This document shows positions 25,092 to 34,726 of a stretch of 64,000 nucleotides of DNA, piece by piece. Under the pieces are notes generated by a model. That model did no database searches, was not told the DNA's origin, and saw only the letters and a program-made list of their open reading frames with translations. The position numbers and the translations under genes are program-made. Within the stretch, counting starts at the first letter, position 1; the number at the start of each line of letters is the position of its first letter. This DNA is from Sandaracinaceae bacterium (GTDB lineage: Bacteria; Myxococcota_A; Polyangia; Polyangiales; JAFGIB01): assembly GCA_017881055.1 (NCBI GenBank), contig JADGRF010000117.1, positions 1 through 64,000 on the forward strand. The letters run 5' to 3'.

Positions 25092-26819
25092 ATGAAGATC
25101 GTCTGCGGCAGCTGCCAAGCCAAGTACTCGATCGCCGACGAGAAGGTACAAGGCAAGGTTTTCAAGATCCGCTGCAAGCGCTGCAGCGAAGTGATCGTAG
25201 TGCGTGGTGACGAGCAAGGCGGGCAAGAAGCCGCTGCTGCCACACCTGCCTACGACGCCGCGGCGGATGCCATCTGGCACGTGGTGATCAGCGGAGAGCA
25301 AGCGGGGCCGTATGCGCCGTCGCAGCTCGCCGAGATGCTCACGGCAGGTCACGTCGACTGGGAAGCCTACGTGTGGTGCGAGGGCTTCGATAACTGGTCC
25401 GCGATGCGCGACGTGCCCGATCTCGTGGCAGCGATCACAGGCCAAGGCGAAGCACAGCAGCACGGCGGCGGCGCAGCCGAGCAAGGCTACGCGGCGCAGC
25501 CCTCGATGGGCGCCGACCCGTTTGCAGATGACGGCGGTGGCGGTAGTGGTGGTGGTGGTGGCCTGTTCGCAGAACCAGCAGCTCCTGCCTCGCGCGGCAA
25601 TCTGTTCGGCGGTGGACAAGACAACAGCCCGTTCGATGGTGGCGGTCAGGTCGTGGCGTCAGCTCCGAGCCCACGCGTCAGCGTCGAGCAAGCGATGACC
25701 GGTGCGCGCAACGAGAACTCCGTGCTGTTCTCGCTGAAGAACCTGCAGGCGCTCGCGACCGGCAGCAGCGGCGCGCCGGGATCGTCCCCTTCGGCCTCGT
25801 CGATAGGCATGGGCGGCCTGGGTGGTGGCATGGGCGGCGGCATGGGTCCGGGCAACCGTCCGGGCTTCGCCGGTGGCGAAGGCTCGGGCTTGATCGACAT
25901 CCGCGCGCTTGCGACTGCAACCGGCGTCGGCGATACGAGCCGCGGCGCGGACGAGAAAGACGCGTTGCTCTCGCTCGGCTCCGCACAGACCGGTGCGTTC
26001 GGTGCGCTCGGCTCGCCGATGCTCGCGCCGGCCGGCGCAGACGACGACAGCAGCAAGAAGGGTCTGATGCTCGCGGTGTTCGGTGGCTTCGCGTTGCTCG
26101 CAATCGCGGGTGTTGCGATCGCCGTGATCCTCAAGCCGCAGGCGCCCACGCAGGCGCCGATCACGGCGCCCGCAGCTCCGCCGCCAATGGCTGCAGCCGC
26201 AGCTGCGGTCAATCCCGCGCCCGCCGCAGCGCCCGCGCCGACCGAGGCGCCGACCGAAGGCGAGCTCGCAGCGCGGAAAGCCGCAGCGGCAGCCGCAGGC
26301 AACGAGAAGCCCAGCAGCGGCGCAAGCCGCAGCACGGGCGGCAGCAAGCATCACGAGAGCGCGGGCAGCGAGAAGCCGAGCAGCGGCGGCGGCCAGACCG
26401 TAGCCGCGAAGAGCGAACCTTCCACACCGAGGGAAGACAAGCCGAGCAAGGCCAAGGGTGGTAGCTCCTCGATCGACGATCTGCTCGACGGCGCGATCGG
26501 CGGCGGTTCGTCGTCGAAGCCGTCGAAGCACGAAGCGGCCGCACCGGCGCCTTCGAACCTACCGGAGAAGCCGTCGCGCGAAGACGTGCTCGCGGCCATG
26601 AACGGCGTCAAAGACGACGTGAAGGCGTGCGGCAAGGGCCAGACCGGCGTTGCGTTCGCGAACATCAACGTGGCGGGCAAGACCGGCCGCGTGACGAGCG
26701 CGGAGATCACCGGCATCACCGGCGAACCGGGCTCGTGCATCGCGCGCGTCGTTCGCAAGGCCAGCTTCCCGAAGTTCCAGTCGGACAGCTTCCAAGTGAA
26801 GTTCCCGTTCAAATTGTGA
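25092..26819 (+). CDS. AgmX/GltJ-like protein: zinc ribbon, GYF domain, membrane helix, SS-tail domain
   Basis: Domain order over 575 residues matches AgmX/GltJ of the Myxococcus gliding machinery. An MJ0042-type zinc ribbon (CGSCQAKYSI to IRCKRCSEV, 5-33) is followed by a GYF_2 domain (WHVVISGEQAGPYAPSQLAE to WCEGFDNWSAM, about 61-108) and a Gly-rich linker. One membrane helix (LMLAVFGGFALLAIAGVAIA, about 325-345) precedes an Ala/Pro/Ser-rich periplasmic stretch. The C-terminal AgmX/PglI-type domain has C-x(n)-G and ends FPKFQSDSFQVKFPFKL. In Myxococcus, the GltJ zinc ribbon contacts the GTPase MglA at focal adhesions. No other glt/agl gene is in the window. ATG 25092 follows AGAGGACC. Confidence 0.75.
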   Translation: MKIVCGSCQAKYSIADEKVQGKVFKIRCKRCSEVIVVRGDEQGGQEAAAATPAYDAAADAIWHVVISGEQAGPYAPSQLAEMLTAGHVDWEAYVWCEGFDNWSAMRDVPDLVAAITGQGEAQQHGGGAAEQGYAAQPSMGADPFADDGGGGSGGGGGLFAEPAAPASRGNLFGGGQDNSPFDGGGQVVASAPSPRVSVEQAMTGARNENSVLFSLKNLQALATGSSGAPGSSPSASSIGMGGLGGGMGGGMGPGNRPGFAGGEGSGLIDIRALATATGVGDTSRGADEKDALLSLGSAQTGAFGALGSPMLAPAGADDDSSKKGLMLAVFGGFALLAIAGVAIAVILKPQAPTQAPITAPAAPPPMAAAAAAVNPAPAAAPAPTEAPTEGELAARKAAAAAAGNEKPSSGASRSTGGSKHHESAGSEKPSSGGGQTVAAKSEPSTPREDKPSKAKGGSSSIDDLLDGAIGGGSSSKPSKHEAAAPAPSNLPEKPSREDVLAAMNGVKDDVKACGKGQTGVAFANINVAGKTGRVTSAEITGITGEPGSCIARVVRKASFPKFQSDSFQVKFPFKL

Positions 26820-26828
26820 GCAGCTGAG

Positions 26829-28343
26829 TCACGGGGCGGCGTTGAGAGCGCTGCCTCGTACGTAGCCCTGCTGAACGAGAAATTCGAGCAGGCGCGGGTC
26901 GTCTGCAGCTAACGGCGGCAGGTACGGGGCCAGGCGTTTGCGCTTCCAGTAGCCGGGCTCGCCGGCGTGCGTGAACGCGTAGCGGTAGCGCTCGGCGCGG
27001 ATGAAGCGTGGCGCTGCGTTCGGGAACGGGTTTTCGGCGATCAGCGAGAGCGTGCCGGGGTCGTTCTGCAAGAGCTTGTGGATGAGGCTCAGAATGAAGG
27101 GCTCGCTGCGGTAGTCGCCGAGCGCGGCGAACCACATCTGCCAGTCGAGCCGGTAGTGGTAGGGCGTGATCAGGCACGGGCGGCGTGAGACGTCGCCTGG
27201 CTTGCACTTGAATTGGTACTCGTGCCAGCGCGTGTCAGGTGCCACCACGGCGTCCGTCGTGCCCTCGAGGATCACCTCGTCGCGCTCTTTGCCCACGGAG
27301 CCGAACGCGCCGTACGTGTTCACCAAGTGCAGCGGGTCGAACGAGCCGTTCATGCGCTGATGCGGCGAGAGCATGTTCGTGATCGGCTGGTAGCTACGCA
27401 CGAGCACGATGCAGGCGAGCGCGAGCACGACGTAGTGCTGCACGCGACTCGGCAGCGGGCTCGCCGCACGTTGCGCCAGCAGACGCGAGAGCCGGCGCGG
27501 CAGCACGCGCTCGAACACGCCGTCGTCGAAGCAGGCGAGCGTGATCGCGAGCGTGAGCCAGTTCAGAAACGACAGGTTGCCACTGGCGATCAAGATGCAC
27601 TGAAAGAGCACGATGCACGCGCCCGCGGCCGTGCGGACCCAGCGCGGACCGAACACGAACCAGGGCGCCAGAAGCTCCACGAAGTGATTCCAGAGCACGC
27701 CCAGCTGCTGAAACCAAAGCGGCGCTTGATGCAGGAGCCAGCTGACAGGGCTCGGATTCGGCTGAGTCTCGTAGTGATAGACGAGGCAGCTGAGATCACG
27801 CCAACACGCATCGCCGCGGATCTTGATTAGGCCTGCGCCGAACATCACGCGGAACACGAGCCAGCGCAGCATCACGACGACAGCGAACGGTGGCGGCGTG
27901 CGATCTTCGAGAGCTCCCCAGCTGCGCACGGGGCACAGAAAGATGGCGAGAAAGCCGGCTTCGAGCAGCAGGATCTCCCAGCCGTAGCCGTAGAAGTCTT
28001 GGCCGACGTGCACGAACGACAATTGCAACGCCCAGAGCGTCGCCATCACCAGCGCGTTCTCGACACCGCACAGCACGAGCCACGCGAGGAGAAGTCCAAG
28101 CGCCGCGGCGAACCCGAACGCGGCATCCGAGGCATCGAAACGAAACAGCGTGGGCAGCTGCCAGAACGAGACGCTGTCGCCGAGTCGTTCGAGATAGAGA
28201 TCCGCGGGCTCGAGCCCGTCGTGACCGAGCAGCGGTAGAACCTGGTGATGCGCAATCAGGAACGCGACGACGTAGATGAACCCGAGCGCGCGCAGGTACA
28301 CGAAGCGAAACAGCCAGTACGGGGAGGACTCGCTGCCGGCCAT
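26829..28343 (-). CDS. Lipase maturation factor family membrane protein
   Basis: The 504-residue protein resembles LMF1, the animal ER protein needed for lipase folding, and its bacterial relatives. It begins with SPYWLFRFVYLRALGFIYVV and has GYGWEILLLEAGFLAIFLCP, then LRWLVFRVMFGAGLIKIRGD with CWRDLSCLVYHYETQP and PNPSPVSWLLHQ, all highly characteristic. About eight membrane helices precede a hydrophilic C-terminal domain with FDPLHLVNTYGAFGS and HYRLDWQMWFAA. The bacterial role is not established; help with folding or secretion of a lipase is only an analogy. It is convergent with the AgmX-like gene, nine bases apart. Confidence 0.88.
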   Translation of the reverse strand: MAGSESSPYWLFRFVYLRALGFIYVVAFLIAHHQVLPLLGHDGLEPADLYLERLGDSVSFWQLPTLFRFDASDAAFGFAAALGLLLAWLVLCGVENALVMATLWALQLSFVHVGQDFYGYGWEILLLEAGFLAIFLCPVRSWGALEDRTPPPFAVVVMLRWLVFRVMFGAGLIKIRGDACWRDLSCLVYHYETQPNPSPVSWLLHQAPLWFQQLGVLWNHFVELLAPWFVFGPRWVRTAAGACIVLFQCILIASGNLSFLNWLTLAITLACFDDGVFERVLPRRLSRLLAQRAASPLPSRVQHYVVLALACIVLVRSYQPITNMLSPHQRMNGSFDPLHLVNTYGAFGSVGKERDEVILEGTTDAVVAPDTRWHEYQFKCKPGDVSRRPCLITPYHYRLDWQMWFAALGDYRSEPFILSLIHKLLQNDPGTLSLIAENPFPNAAPRFIRAERYRYAFTHAGEPGYWKRKRLAPYLPPLAADDPRLLEFLVQQGYVRGSALNAAP

Positions 28344-28385
28344 CGGGCCATCCTACCGCAGTCGATCCGTGGCACAATCACGGCC

Positions 28386-28811
28386 ATGTCGACTCCCACG
28401 GAGCTGGAAACCTGGTTGCGCGCATGGCTCACGCAGAGCGGCGGCGTCGCGGGCACGGTGCATCTGCGCAAGGGCAACGACTTGCTGCTCGGAGCGGCGG
28501 TGAACATCCCGCCGAAGGTCGCCGAGGTCGTGCGCGTGGTGCCAAAAGGTAAAGGCATGGCCGGCCTCGCGTTCGAGCGCGACGCGCCGATCTCGACCTG
28601 CAATTTGAAAGCGGATGCGAGCGGCGATGTGCGTCCGGGCGCCAAGGCCGTGGATGCCAACGCCGCGGTGGCGATTCCGATCCACGACCAGCACGGCCAG
28701 GTGCGCGGCGTGGTTGGCATCGCGTTCATGGGCGAGCGCGAGCTGGGCGACGAGGAGCTGACGCGGCTCACCGCGCAAGCCGAGGCGTCGCCGTACGCCG
28801 AGACGGCCTGA
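28386..28811 (+). CDS. Small GAF-domain protein
   Basis: This 141-residue protein appears to be a single GAF domain. It has an N-terminal helix (TELETWLRAWLTQSG), a strand-rich middle with PKGKGMAGLAFERDAPISTCNL, and the final AVAIPIHDQHGQVRGVVGIAF strand pair that closes the ligand pocket. It has two cysteine-poor strands and no effector domain, so it would have to sense a small ligand and act through a partner, or act as a methionine-sulfoxide-reductase-like GAF enzyme. The fRMsr cysteines are not evident. ATG 28386 follows no strong ribosome site. It is divergent from the LMF gene. Confidence 0.7.
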   Translation: MSTPTELETWLRAWLTQSGGVAGTVHLRKGNDLLLGAAVNIPPKVAEVVRVVPKGKGMAGLAFERDAPISTCNLKADASGDVRPGAKAVDANAAVAIPIHDQHGQVRGVVGIAFMGERELGDEELTRLTAQAEASPYAETA

Positions 28812-28859
28812 GCGAAAGAACTGTCAGCTGAAACGGATGATTCACGAGCGTGCAGCTGC

Positions 28860-30347
28860 TCACGCGTGGCCCGCGCCAAGCTCGCGCAAGAGCGCGAGCG
28901 CCGTCAGCACGCCGAAGCCGGTACCACCCTTCGGCATGATGCCGAGCGGCTTTTCGAGGTACGCGGGCGCTGCGATGTCGAGATGCGCCCACTTGCAGTT
29001 GCCCACGAATTCCTGCAGGAACAGCGCCGCGGTGATGGCGCCGCCGAGCCGTGAGCCGGTGTGCTTGAGGTCGGCGATCGAGCTCTTCAGCTCGTCTTTC
29101 AGGTCTTCGTCGAGCGGCAGCTGCCAGAAGTTCTCGCCGCTCGCTTCGGCCGCGCGCTTGTAGCGAGCAGCCAAGTCGTCGTCGTTGGAGAACAGGCCCG
29201 CGCGGTAAGCGCCGAGCGCGACGGTGCAGGCACCCGTGAGCGTCGCGTGATCGATGATGTACGTCGGCTCGAGCTCGCGCGCGTAGGTGAGCGCGTCGGC
29301 CAACACCAAGCGGCCCTCGGCGTCGGTGTTGATGATCTCGACGGTCTTGCCGTCGCGGGACGGGAACACGTCGCCAGGGCGGTAGGCGTCGCCACCCGTC
29401 ATGTTGTCGGTGGACGCGACGATGCCGTGCACCTCGATCGGCAAGCCCAGCTCGGCGGCGGCCGTGACAATTGCAATCGTGGTGGCGGCGCCGGCCATGT
29501 CCATCTTCATCTCGAGCATCGAGCCCGACGGCTTGAGGCACAGACCGCCGCTGTCGAACGTCAGCCCCTTGCCGACGAACACCACCTTCGGCGTGTTGGC
29601 GTTCGCGTTCTTGGGCTTGTACGTGATGTGAAAGAAGCGCGGCTCTTCTTTGCTGCCGCGGTTCACGGCGAGCAAGAGCGGCATGTTCAGCTTTTCGATG
29701 CCCTTCTTGTCCCAGACCTTGCACGTGATGCCGACAGCACGCGAACGCTCGGCCGCATGGTTCGCAAGCACGGTCGCGCTCAAGTCGTTCGGCGGGCAGT
29801 TCACGAGATCGCGCGCGAAGTTCACGGCCGACGCGATCACGGTGCCTTCGTGCAACGCAGCCTTGCTCGCCTCGTCGGGCTTGCTCGCGATCACGATCTG
29901 CACCTTGGCGAGCTGCTTTTTCGGTACGCGACTGCCGGTGAGGTAACGCGTGTAGCGGTACGCACCGGTCATGATGCCTTCCGAGAGCGCGGCCAGCGCC
30001 GGCGCGTCGAACGAGGGCGCGACGAAGGCGAGGCTGGTGCGGGACATGCCGGCGCGGCCGGCCTTCACGCCGAGTAGGCGCGCAGTCGCCGTGCCCAGCT
30101 TCGCGTCGCCCGTGCCCACGAGCAGCACGTGCTTGGCTTTGACCCGACCGCGGCCTTCCACGGACAGCGTCTTGCCGCGCTTCGGCTCGAACGACTCGCT
30201 CTTGATCGCGTTGGCCAGCGCGCCGCCCATCGCCCGATCGAGCTTCTGCACGACGGGATCCAGCTGCGCCTTCTTGTGCGAAACGGCGACGACGAGCAGA
30301 TCGGTGGCAATACCCTGCGGAGCTTCGGCCGAAAGCGTGATCTTCAT
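28860..30347 (-). CDS. pepA: Leucyl aminopeptidase (M17)
   Basis: PepA is a hexameric dimetal aminopeptidase that trims N-terminal residues from peptides in the cytoplasm. The 495-residue product has the M17 metal-site segments GKGLTFDSGGLCLKPS (Lys and Asp ligands), MKMDMAGAA, and the family signature NTDAEGRLVLADAL, followed by DHATLTGACTVALG. The regulatory N-terminal half starts MKITLSAEAPQGIATDLLVV. ATG 30347 gives this N-terminus; the frame remains open upstream but lacks a plausible start. Confidence 0.93.
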   Translation of the reverse strand: MKITLSAEAPQGIATDLLVVAVSHKKAQLDPVVQKLDRAMGGALANAIKSESFEPKRGKTLSVEGRGRVKAKHVLLVGTGDAKLGTATARLLGVKAGRAGMSRTSLAFVAPSFDAPALAALSEGIMTGAYRYTRYLTGSRVPKKQLAKVQIVIASKPDEASKAALHEGTVIASAVNFARDLVNCPPNDLSATVLANHAAERSRAVGITCKVWDKKGIEKLNMPLLLAVNRGSKEEPRFFHITYKPKNANANTPKVVFVGKGLTFDSGGLCLKPSGSMLEMKMDMAGAATTIAIVTAAAELGLPIEVHGIVASTDNMTGGDAYRPGDVFPSRDGKTVEIINTDAEGRLVLADALTYARELEPTYIIDHATLTGACTVALGAYRAGLFSNDDDLAARYKRAAEASGENFWQLPLDEDLKDELKSSIADLKHTGSRLGGAITAALFLQEFVGNCKWAHLDIAAPAYLEKPLGIMPKGGTGFGVLTALALLRELGAGHA

Positions 30348-30554
30348 GGGCCGCAAGGCTGCCACGCCTACACGCGGCCGACAAGAAAGCCTGTCGGCCG
30401 CTGGCGGTAGCTGCGCGGTGCGCGCACCGCGCGCGCGCAACCCCGCGATGTTGCAGGACAGCGTGCTCGGCACGCGCTCTGCAATGTGCCGCATCGAGAC
30501 GCGGTGCAGCCAGGCGTCCACCCATCCGATCAACAGCTCACTCAGGAGATACCC

Positions 30555-30950
30555 ATGTCATCGCCCGTCGTCACGAACGTCAAGACCATCACGAAGCGCA
30601 GCAAGCTCGGTCTGCTCGCGGGCGTCGTCGCGCTCGCCATGTGCGCGCTCGGCGCAGTCGCGCACGCGGAGACCGCAACCCAACCACAGGGCCCGAAAGC
30701 AGCGGCGAGCGCACCTGCCGCCGCCAGCGGCGTCGTGAACATCAACACCGCCAGCGCCGCCGAGCTCGACCGCCTACCCGGCGTGGGCCCCGGCCGTGCC
30801 AAAGCCATCCTCGAGCTGCGTGCTCATCTCAAGCACTTCGAGAAGCTGGAAGACCTGATGCGTGTCAAAGGCATCGGCCGCGCCAGCTTCCGCAAGCTTC
30901 GCCCACTGCTCACGCTCACCGGCGAGACGACGCTGGCTACAACTCGCTGA
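30555..30950 (+). CDS. ComEA-type helix-hairpin-helix protein
   Basis: The 131-residue protein has a signal or membrane segment (LGLLAGVVALAMCALGAVAHA, about residues 17-37), an Ala/Pro linker and then one ComEA HhH domain. The domain comprises VVNINTASAAELDRLPGVG, PGRAKAILELRA and VKGIGRASFRKLRPLL. ComEA binds DNA in the periplasm and pulls it across the outer membrane during natural transformation. Similar small proteins without a known competence role are common, and no comEC lies nearby. ATG 30555 follows AGGAG at 30544-30548. Confidence 0.82.
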   Translation: MSSPVVTNVKTITKRSKLGLLAGVVALAMCALGAVAHAETATQPQGPKAAASAPAAASGVVNINTASAAELDRLPGVGPGRAKAILELRAHLKHFEKLEDLMRVKGIGRASFRKLRPLLTLTGETTLATTR

Positions 30951-30952
30951 AG

Positions 30953-31075
30953 GAGAACCGCGGATCCGCTTGCAGGCGCGGCTTACGTCCTCGCTTGGCT
31001 CGGTCACGTACGGGAAGTACGCTCCCTCGCCGCGCTGCGGGCGCGCTCGCGCCTGCAAGCGGCTTCGCGGTTCTC
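30953..31075. repeat. 123-bp inverted repeat between comEA and hisG
   Basis: Left arm 30953-30980 (GAGAACCGCGGATCCGCTTG then CAGGCGCG) pairs with right arm 31048-31075 with 26 of 28 matches. Inside, CGTAC (31007-31011) pairs with GTACG (31017-31021), giving a nested hairpin around GGGAA. The element fills almost the whole space between two convergent genes and could act as a bidirectional transcription block. It could also be a non-autonomous palindromic element. No flanking target duplication was identified. Confidence 0.75.
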
Positions 31076-31113
31076 GCTTCTGGTGGCGCTTTGAAGGGCG
31101 CTTTGGAAGGGCG

Positions 31114-31845
31114 CTAGCCGCGGAGCGCTTCTAAGAGAGGCGCGATGCGTGCGCGTTTGAGCTTTAGGGCGGCGCGGTTCGCGACCACGACCGACGAGAT
31201 CGAGCAGATCAGCTCGAGCTCGGAGAGGCCGTTTTGGCGCAGGGTTTCGCCGCTCTCTACGAGGTCGACGATCACGTCGGCGAGACCCGTCAGCGGGGCG
31301 AGCTCGACCGAGCCTTGCACGTAAACCAGATCGACTTGTTCGCCCTTGGCGAGGAAGTAGCGGCTCGCGATGTTGGTGAACTTGGTCGCGACGCGCAGCG
31401 TGCGACCGGGCGCGCGCTGCTCCGGTTTGCCGCAGACCATCATGCGACAGATGCCGATGCCAAGATCGAGCGGCGCGTACAGATCGTATTCGCGCTCGAG
31501 CAGGATGTCGCGACCGACGATGCCCAGATCAGCGGCGCCGTACTCGACGTAGGTGGGCACGTCGTCTGGCTTGAGCAGCAGAAACCGGAGGCCGGTGTGC
31601 GGATCGTCGCGAACCAACGTGCGATCGTCGGAGAGCAGCACCTTCGGATCGACGCCGATCGGCGCAAGGCGCTTGGCGAGCTGTGAGAGCACCCTGCCCT
31701 TCGGGATCGCGATCACGACGGGGTCGGCCGTGATGAGCTTCATCGACTGCGTCGGCTTCACGGACCGCACTACCTTCGTGGGCGGCTTCTTCGCCACTTT
31801 CGGAAAGGAACGCGTTGCAGCTGACTTAGACTTCGCTTTAGTCAT
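31114..31845 (-). CDS. hisG: ATP phosphoribosyltransferase (short form) with basic N-terminal tail
   Basis: HisG couples ATP and PRPP in the first step of histidine synthesis. After residue 40 the 243-residue protein follows the short HisG form: [49 protein letters not shown] and the PRPP loop with [17 protein letters not shown]. The short form needs the regulatory subunit HisZ, which is not encoded here. Residues 1-36 form an unusual Lys/Ser/Thr-rich extension. ATG 31845 overlaps the murA stop by eight bases, which supports the long start; ATG 31740 would give the bare enzyme. Confidence 0.9.
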   Translation of the reverse strand: MTKAKSKSAATRSFPKVAKKPPTKVVRSVKPTQSMKLITADPVVIAIPKGRVLSQLAKRLAPIGVDPKVLLSDDRTLVRDDPHTGLRFLLLKPDDVPTYVEYGAADLGIVGRDILLEREYDLYAPLDLGIGICRMMVCGKPEQRAPGRTLRVATKFTNIASRYFLAKGEQVDLVYVQGSVELAPLTGLADVIVDLVESGETLRQNGLSELELICSISSVVVANRAALKLKRARIAPLLEALRG

Positions 31846-33103
31846 GATCCGGGACTCGTTCGATGGTCGCGCCGAGGCCGGCCAGCTTGCGCTCGATGTG
31901 CTCGTAGCCGCGATCGATATGGTAGACGCGCAGCACTTCGGTGATGCCCTCGGCCATCAGGCCGGCGATCACGAGCGAGGCGCTGGCGCGCAGGTCGGTG
32001 GCCATGACGCTGGCGCCTTCCAGCTTGGCGGGCCCGTGCACCTTGGCGGTGCGGCCGTCGACTTCGATGTGCGCGCCCATGCGGTTCAGCTCGCTCACGT
32101 GCATGAAGCGGTTCTCGAAGATCATCTCGGTCACGGTGCTCTGACCGTCCGCCGCACACATCAGCACCATGAACTGCGCCTGCATGTCGGTTGGAAAATC
32201 TGGATGCGGCGCGGTGGTGATGTCGGTCGGCGTGAACGGCGGCTTGCCGACGACGCGCACGCCGCGGCCTTCGCGCTCCACGATCACGCCAGCCTGGCGC
32301 ATCTTGCGCGCGACGGCGGTCAGGTGCTCGAGCGTGACGCCTTCGACCAGCACGTTGCCGCCGGTAGCGGCAGCCGCGACCATGTAGGTGCCCGCTTCGA
32401 TGCGGTCCGCGATGATGGCGTGATCGACCGCGTGCAGGTCGGCACGACCTTCGATCACGATCGTGTCAGTGCCTGCACCCTCGACGCTCGCACCCATCTT
32501 GTTGAGCACCCGGCCCAGCTCTTCGACCTCGGGCTCGCGCGCGGCGTTGCGCAGCGTGGTGCGGCCTTTGGCAAGAGCTGCTGCGCACATCAGGTTCTCG
32601 GTGCCGGTTACGGTCACCATGTCGAAGTGGATGTCGGCGCCCTTGAGGCGCCCGCCGGGCACGTGCGCGTTGATGTAGCCGTGGTCGAGATCGATCACGG
32701 CGCCCATGGCTTCGAGGCCCTTCAGGTGCTGATCCACCGGGCGAGCGCCGATTGCGCAGCCGCCGGGCAGCGAGACGCGCGCGCGACCGAGACGAGCGAG
32801 CAGAGGTCCGAGCACGAGCACGGAGGCACGCATCTGGCGCACCAAGTCGTACGGCGCTTCGTGCGAGCTCACGTTGCTGCTCTCGATCGTGACGATCGGG
32901 GGCGCAACCGTCACGATCAGCCCCATGTGGCGCAGGAGCTTGGCCGTGGTGCCGATGTCGCGCAGGTCCGGCACGTTGCGGAACGTGGACTCGCCATGCA
33001 CGAGCAGCGACGAGCACAGGATGGGCAGCGCTGCATTCTTCGAGCCGCTGACCTGCACCACGCCCGACAGCGGCTTGCCACCCTGTACGCGAATCTTGTC
33101 CAC
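31838..33103 (-). CDS. murA: UDP-N-acetylglucosamine 1-carboxyvinyltransferase
   Basis: MurA transfers enolpyruvate to UDP-GlcNAc, the first committed step of peptidoglycan synthesis. The 421-residue product begins with [20 protein letters not shown], then SKNAALPIL. It carries the fosfomycin-target cysteine in [32 protein letters not shown] and [16 protein letters not shown], all canonical. The catalytic cysteine is present, so it should be fosfomycin-sensitive. GTG 33103 matches the usual N-terminus; the longer frame is not credible. It is coupled to hisG. Confidence 0.94.
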   Translation of the reverse strand: MDKIRVQGGKPLSGVVQVSGSKNAALPILCSSLLVHGESTFRNVPDLRDIGTTAKLLRHMGLIVTVAPPIVTIESSNVSSHEAPYDLVRQMRASVLVLGPLLARLGRARVSLPGGCAIGARPVDQHLKGLEAMGAVIDLDHGYINAHVPGGRLKGADIHFDMVTVTGTENLMCAAALAKGRTTLRNAAREPEVEELGRVLNKMGASVEGAGTDTIVIEGRADLHAVDHAIIADRIEAGTYMVAAAATGGNVLVEGVTLEHLTAVARKMRQAGVIVEREGRGVRVVGKPPFTPTDITTAPHPDFPTDMQAQFMVLMCAADGQSTVTEMIFENRFMHVSELNRMGAHIEVDGRTAKVHGPAKLEGASVMATDLRASASLVIAGLMAEGITEVLRVYHIDRGYEHIERKLAGLGATIERVPDHD

Positions 33104-33129
33104 GCGAGTTGTTAACCCGCCCAACGCTA

Positions 33130-33783
33130 TTAAGCCAGAGCCATGCCGAGCACGAACAGACCGAAGCCCAGCACGATCACCGCGCCCCACTTGCGCGCTT
33201 GATCGGGCACCCAGCGGTCCTGCTCGTCGATCGCGCGCACGCTGAACACGAACGCCGCGCTCACCCAGGCCGCGAAGCCCGAGAGCAGCACCAAGGTCCA
33301 GAACACGTTGGGACCGGGATCGTGCTCGAGCAGCGCCAGGTGCTCGCGACGAATCTGATCTTTGGACTTGCCGGCGTCCATGCCGGGCGCGGGTTGCTCG
33401 GCCATCAGGGCGGCGATGTGCTCGTCGGCGGTCTGCAGGCGCGCGCGCTCGGGCACGTAGAAGCTGCGCGTGGCCATGATCGCGGCGCGAATGGCACGCT
33501 CGGCGCGCAGCGCGCGGTCGACGTCGCTGCTGGCTTCGGCGTCGCGCGCGATCTCGGCCAGGCGCTGCAGCGCTTCGACGTGATACGGGCTGCCCGGGGC
33601 GTACCAGCGCGCGGCGCGGCGGTAGTGAATGATCGCGCCGTCGACGTCTTTCTGCGCGAGCAGCGCGTCGGCTGCTTGGAGCTCTTGGCGCGCGGAGCTG
33701 AGCACGCGCACCAAGAGCACGCTCAGCACGACCGCGGCAATGCCGAAGCCACGAGCGACGCGTGTGACGGTGGCGGCGGGCAT
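33130..33783 (-). CDS. Membrane protein with helical-repeat domain, ABC-permease neighbour
   Basis: The 217-residue protein has an N-terminal membrane helix ([19 protein letters not shown]). A helical middle ([24 protein letters not shown] and following, TPR-like) is next, then two C-terminal helices ([20 protein letters not shown] and [19 protein letters not shown]). No catalytic motif is visible. It starts two bases after the stop of the ABC-2 permease gene, so the two are surely co-transcribed and may act together. ATG 33783 is chosen for this spacing; the frame upstream is a shadow of the permease gene. Confidence 0.7.
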   Translation of the reverse strand: MPAATVTRVARGFGIAAVVLSVLLVRVLSSARQELQAADALLAQKDVDGAIIHYRRAARWYAPGSPYHVEALQRLAEIARDAEASSDVDRALRAERAIRAAIMATRSFYVPERARLQTADEHIAALMAEQPAPGMDAGKSKDQIRREHLALLEHDPGPNVFWTLVLLSGFAAWVSAAFVFSVRAIDEQDRWVPDQARKWGAVIVLGFGLFVLGMALA

Positions 33784-33785
33784 GC

Positions 33786-34715
33786 TCACAGGAAGTCGCG
33801 GCGGCGGAAGATCACGGAGGCGAGCGTCAACAGCACCGCAGAATACACGACGCCGTAGATCATGGTGGAAGCGACGTATGCGAGCGGGCCGCCCACCGTG
33901 TCGAGGTGCGCTTCCAAGGTATGTCGGCCCGGCACGAACACGTTGAAGTTGGGCCAGACGTGCACGAGCTTGGCGAGCACGTCGATCACGATCTGCGGCA
34001 GCATGCGCGACTTCATCTGGATCATCGAGTCGGCAGAGCGCCCGACCAGCCAGACCCCGATCGTGAAGAGCGCGGTCAAGAACGGCGTGGAGAACGCGGA
34101 GAAGAGCAGCGCGACCGACGTGAGCAGCAAGACCTCGCCCATGGTCAGGAGCAGCGCAGCGAGGATGGGCGCGAGCGCGATGCCGGCATCGGCGGCGAGA
34201 AACGCGCCGACGCAGAGCGTGAGCGCCGACCACGGCACGAGCACGGCCGTGCGATCGCGAGCCTTCCACATGCCGAGGCCCATCAGCACGGGCAGGCCAA
34301 CCACGGAAGCCGCGATCAGCACGCGATTGCCTTGCGCCTGCCACGCCGTCACGCACAGCTGCACGGCGCCCATGATGCCGACGAACACGAACGCAGTCAG
34401 CGCGATGCCGAAGTACTTGCCGAGCAGAAATTCGTGGCGACGGATCGGCTTGGGCAGGATCACGTACAGCGTCTTGCGCTCGATCTCTTTGTACAGCAGC
34501 GACGAGCCCAAGAAGACTGCGACCACGACCGAGAAGAACGAGATCGAGGCGAGGCCCACATCGAGCACGATGCGGCGCTGCTGATCGAGCGAGAGCTCGG
34601 CGAGCGCGAGCGTGAGCACGAGCACCGCGAGCGCGACCCCAAGCACGCCGTTGAGCACGCGATCGCGCACCGCTTCGCGGAAGGTGTTCACGGCGACGGC
34701 GAGGATGCGCAGCAT
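33786..34715 (-). CDS. ABC-2 type transporter permease
   Basis: The 309-residue protein has the ABC-2 permease plan. An N-terminal amphipathic helix ([23 protein letters not shown]) and membrane helix lead into the family's [25 protein letters not shown] segment, followed by five further helices. That segment is characteristic of NosY/GldF-like permeases of long-chain or multi-copper exporters. The cognate ATPase is not adjacent and must lie elsewhere. It is preceded on the same strand by an SdhC-like gene (11-base gap) and followed by the TPR-like membrane protein. The cargo is unknown. Confidence 0.82.
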   Translation of the reverse strand: MLRILAVAVNTFREAVRDRVLNGVLGVALAVLVLTLALAELSLDQQRRIVLDVGLASISFFSVVVAVFLGSSLLYKEIERKTLYVILPKPIRRHEFLLGKYFGIALTAFVFVGIMGAVQLCVTAWQAQGNRVLIAASVVGLPVLMGLGMWKARDRTAVLVPWSALTLCVGAFLAADAGIALAPILAALLLTMGEVLLLTSVALLFSAFSTPFLTALFTIGVWLVGRSADSMIQMKSRMLPQIVIDVLAKLVHVWPNFNVFVPGRHTLEAHLDTVGGPLAYVASTMIYGVVYSAVLLTLASVIFRRRDFL

Positions 34716-34726
34716 GCCCGTTGATT

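Noticed and set aside
28768-30525. Minus-strand 585-codon frame overlapping pepA
   Set aside because: PepA has the full M17 signature in another frame; the Arg-rich product is a shadow.
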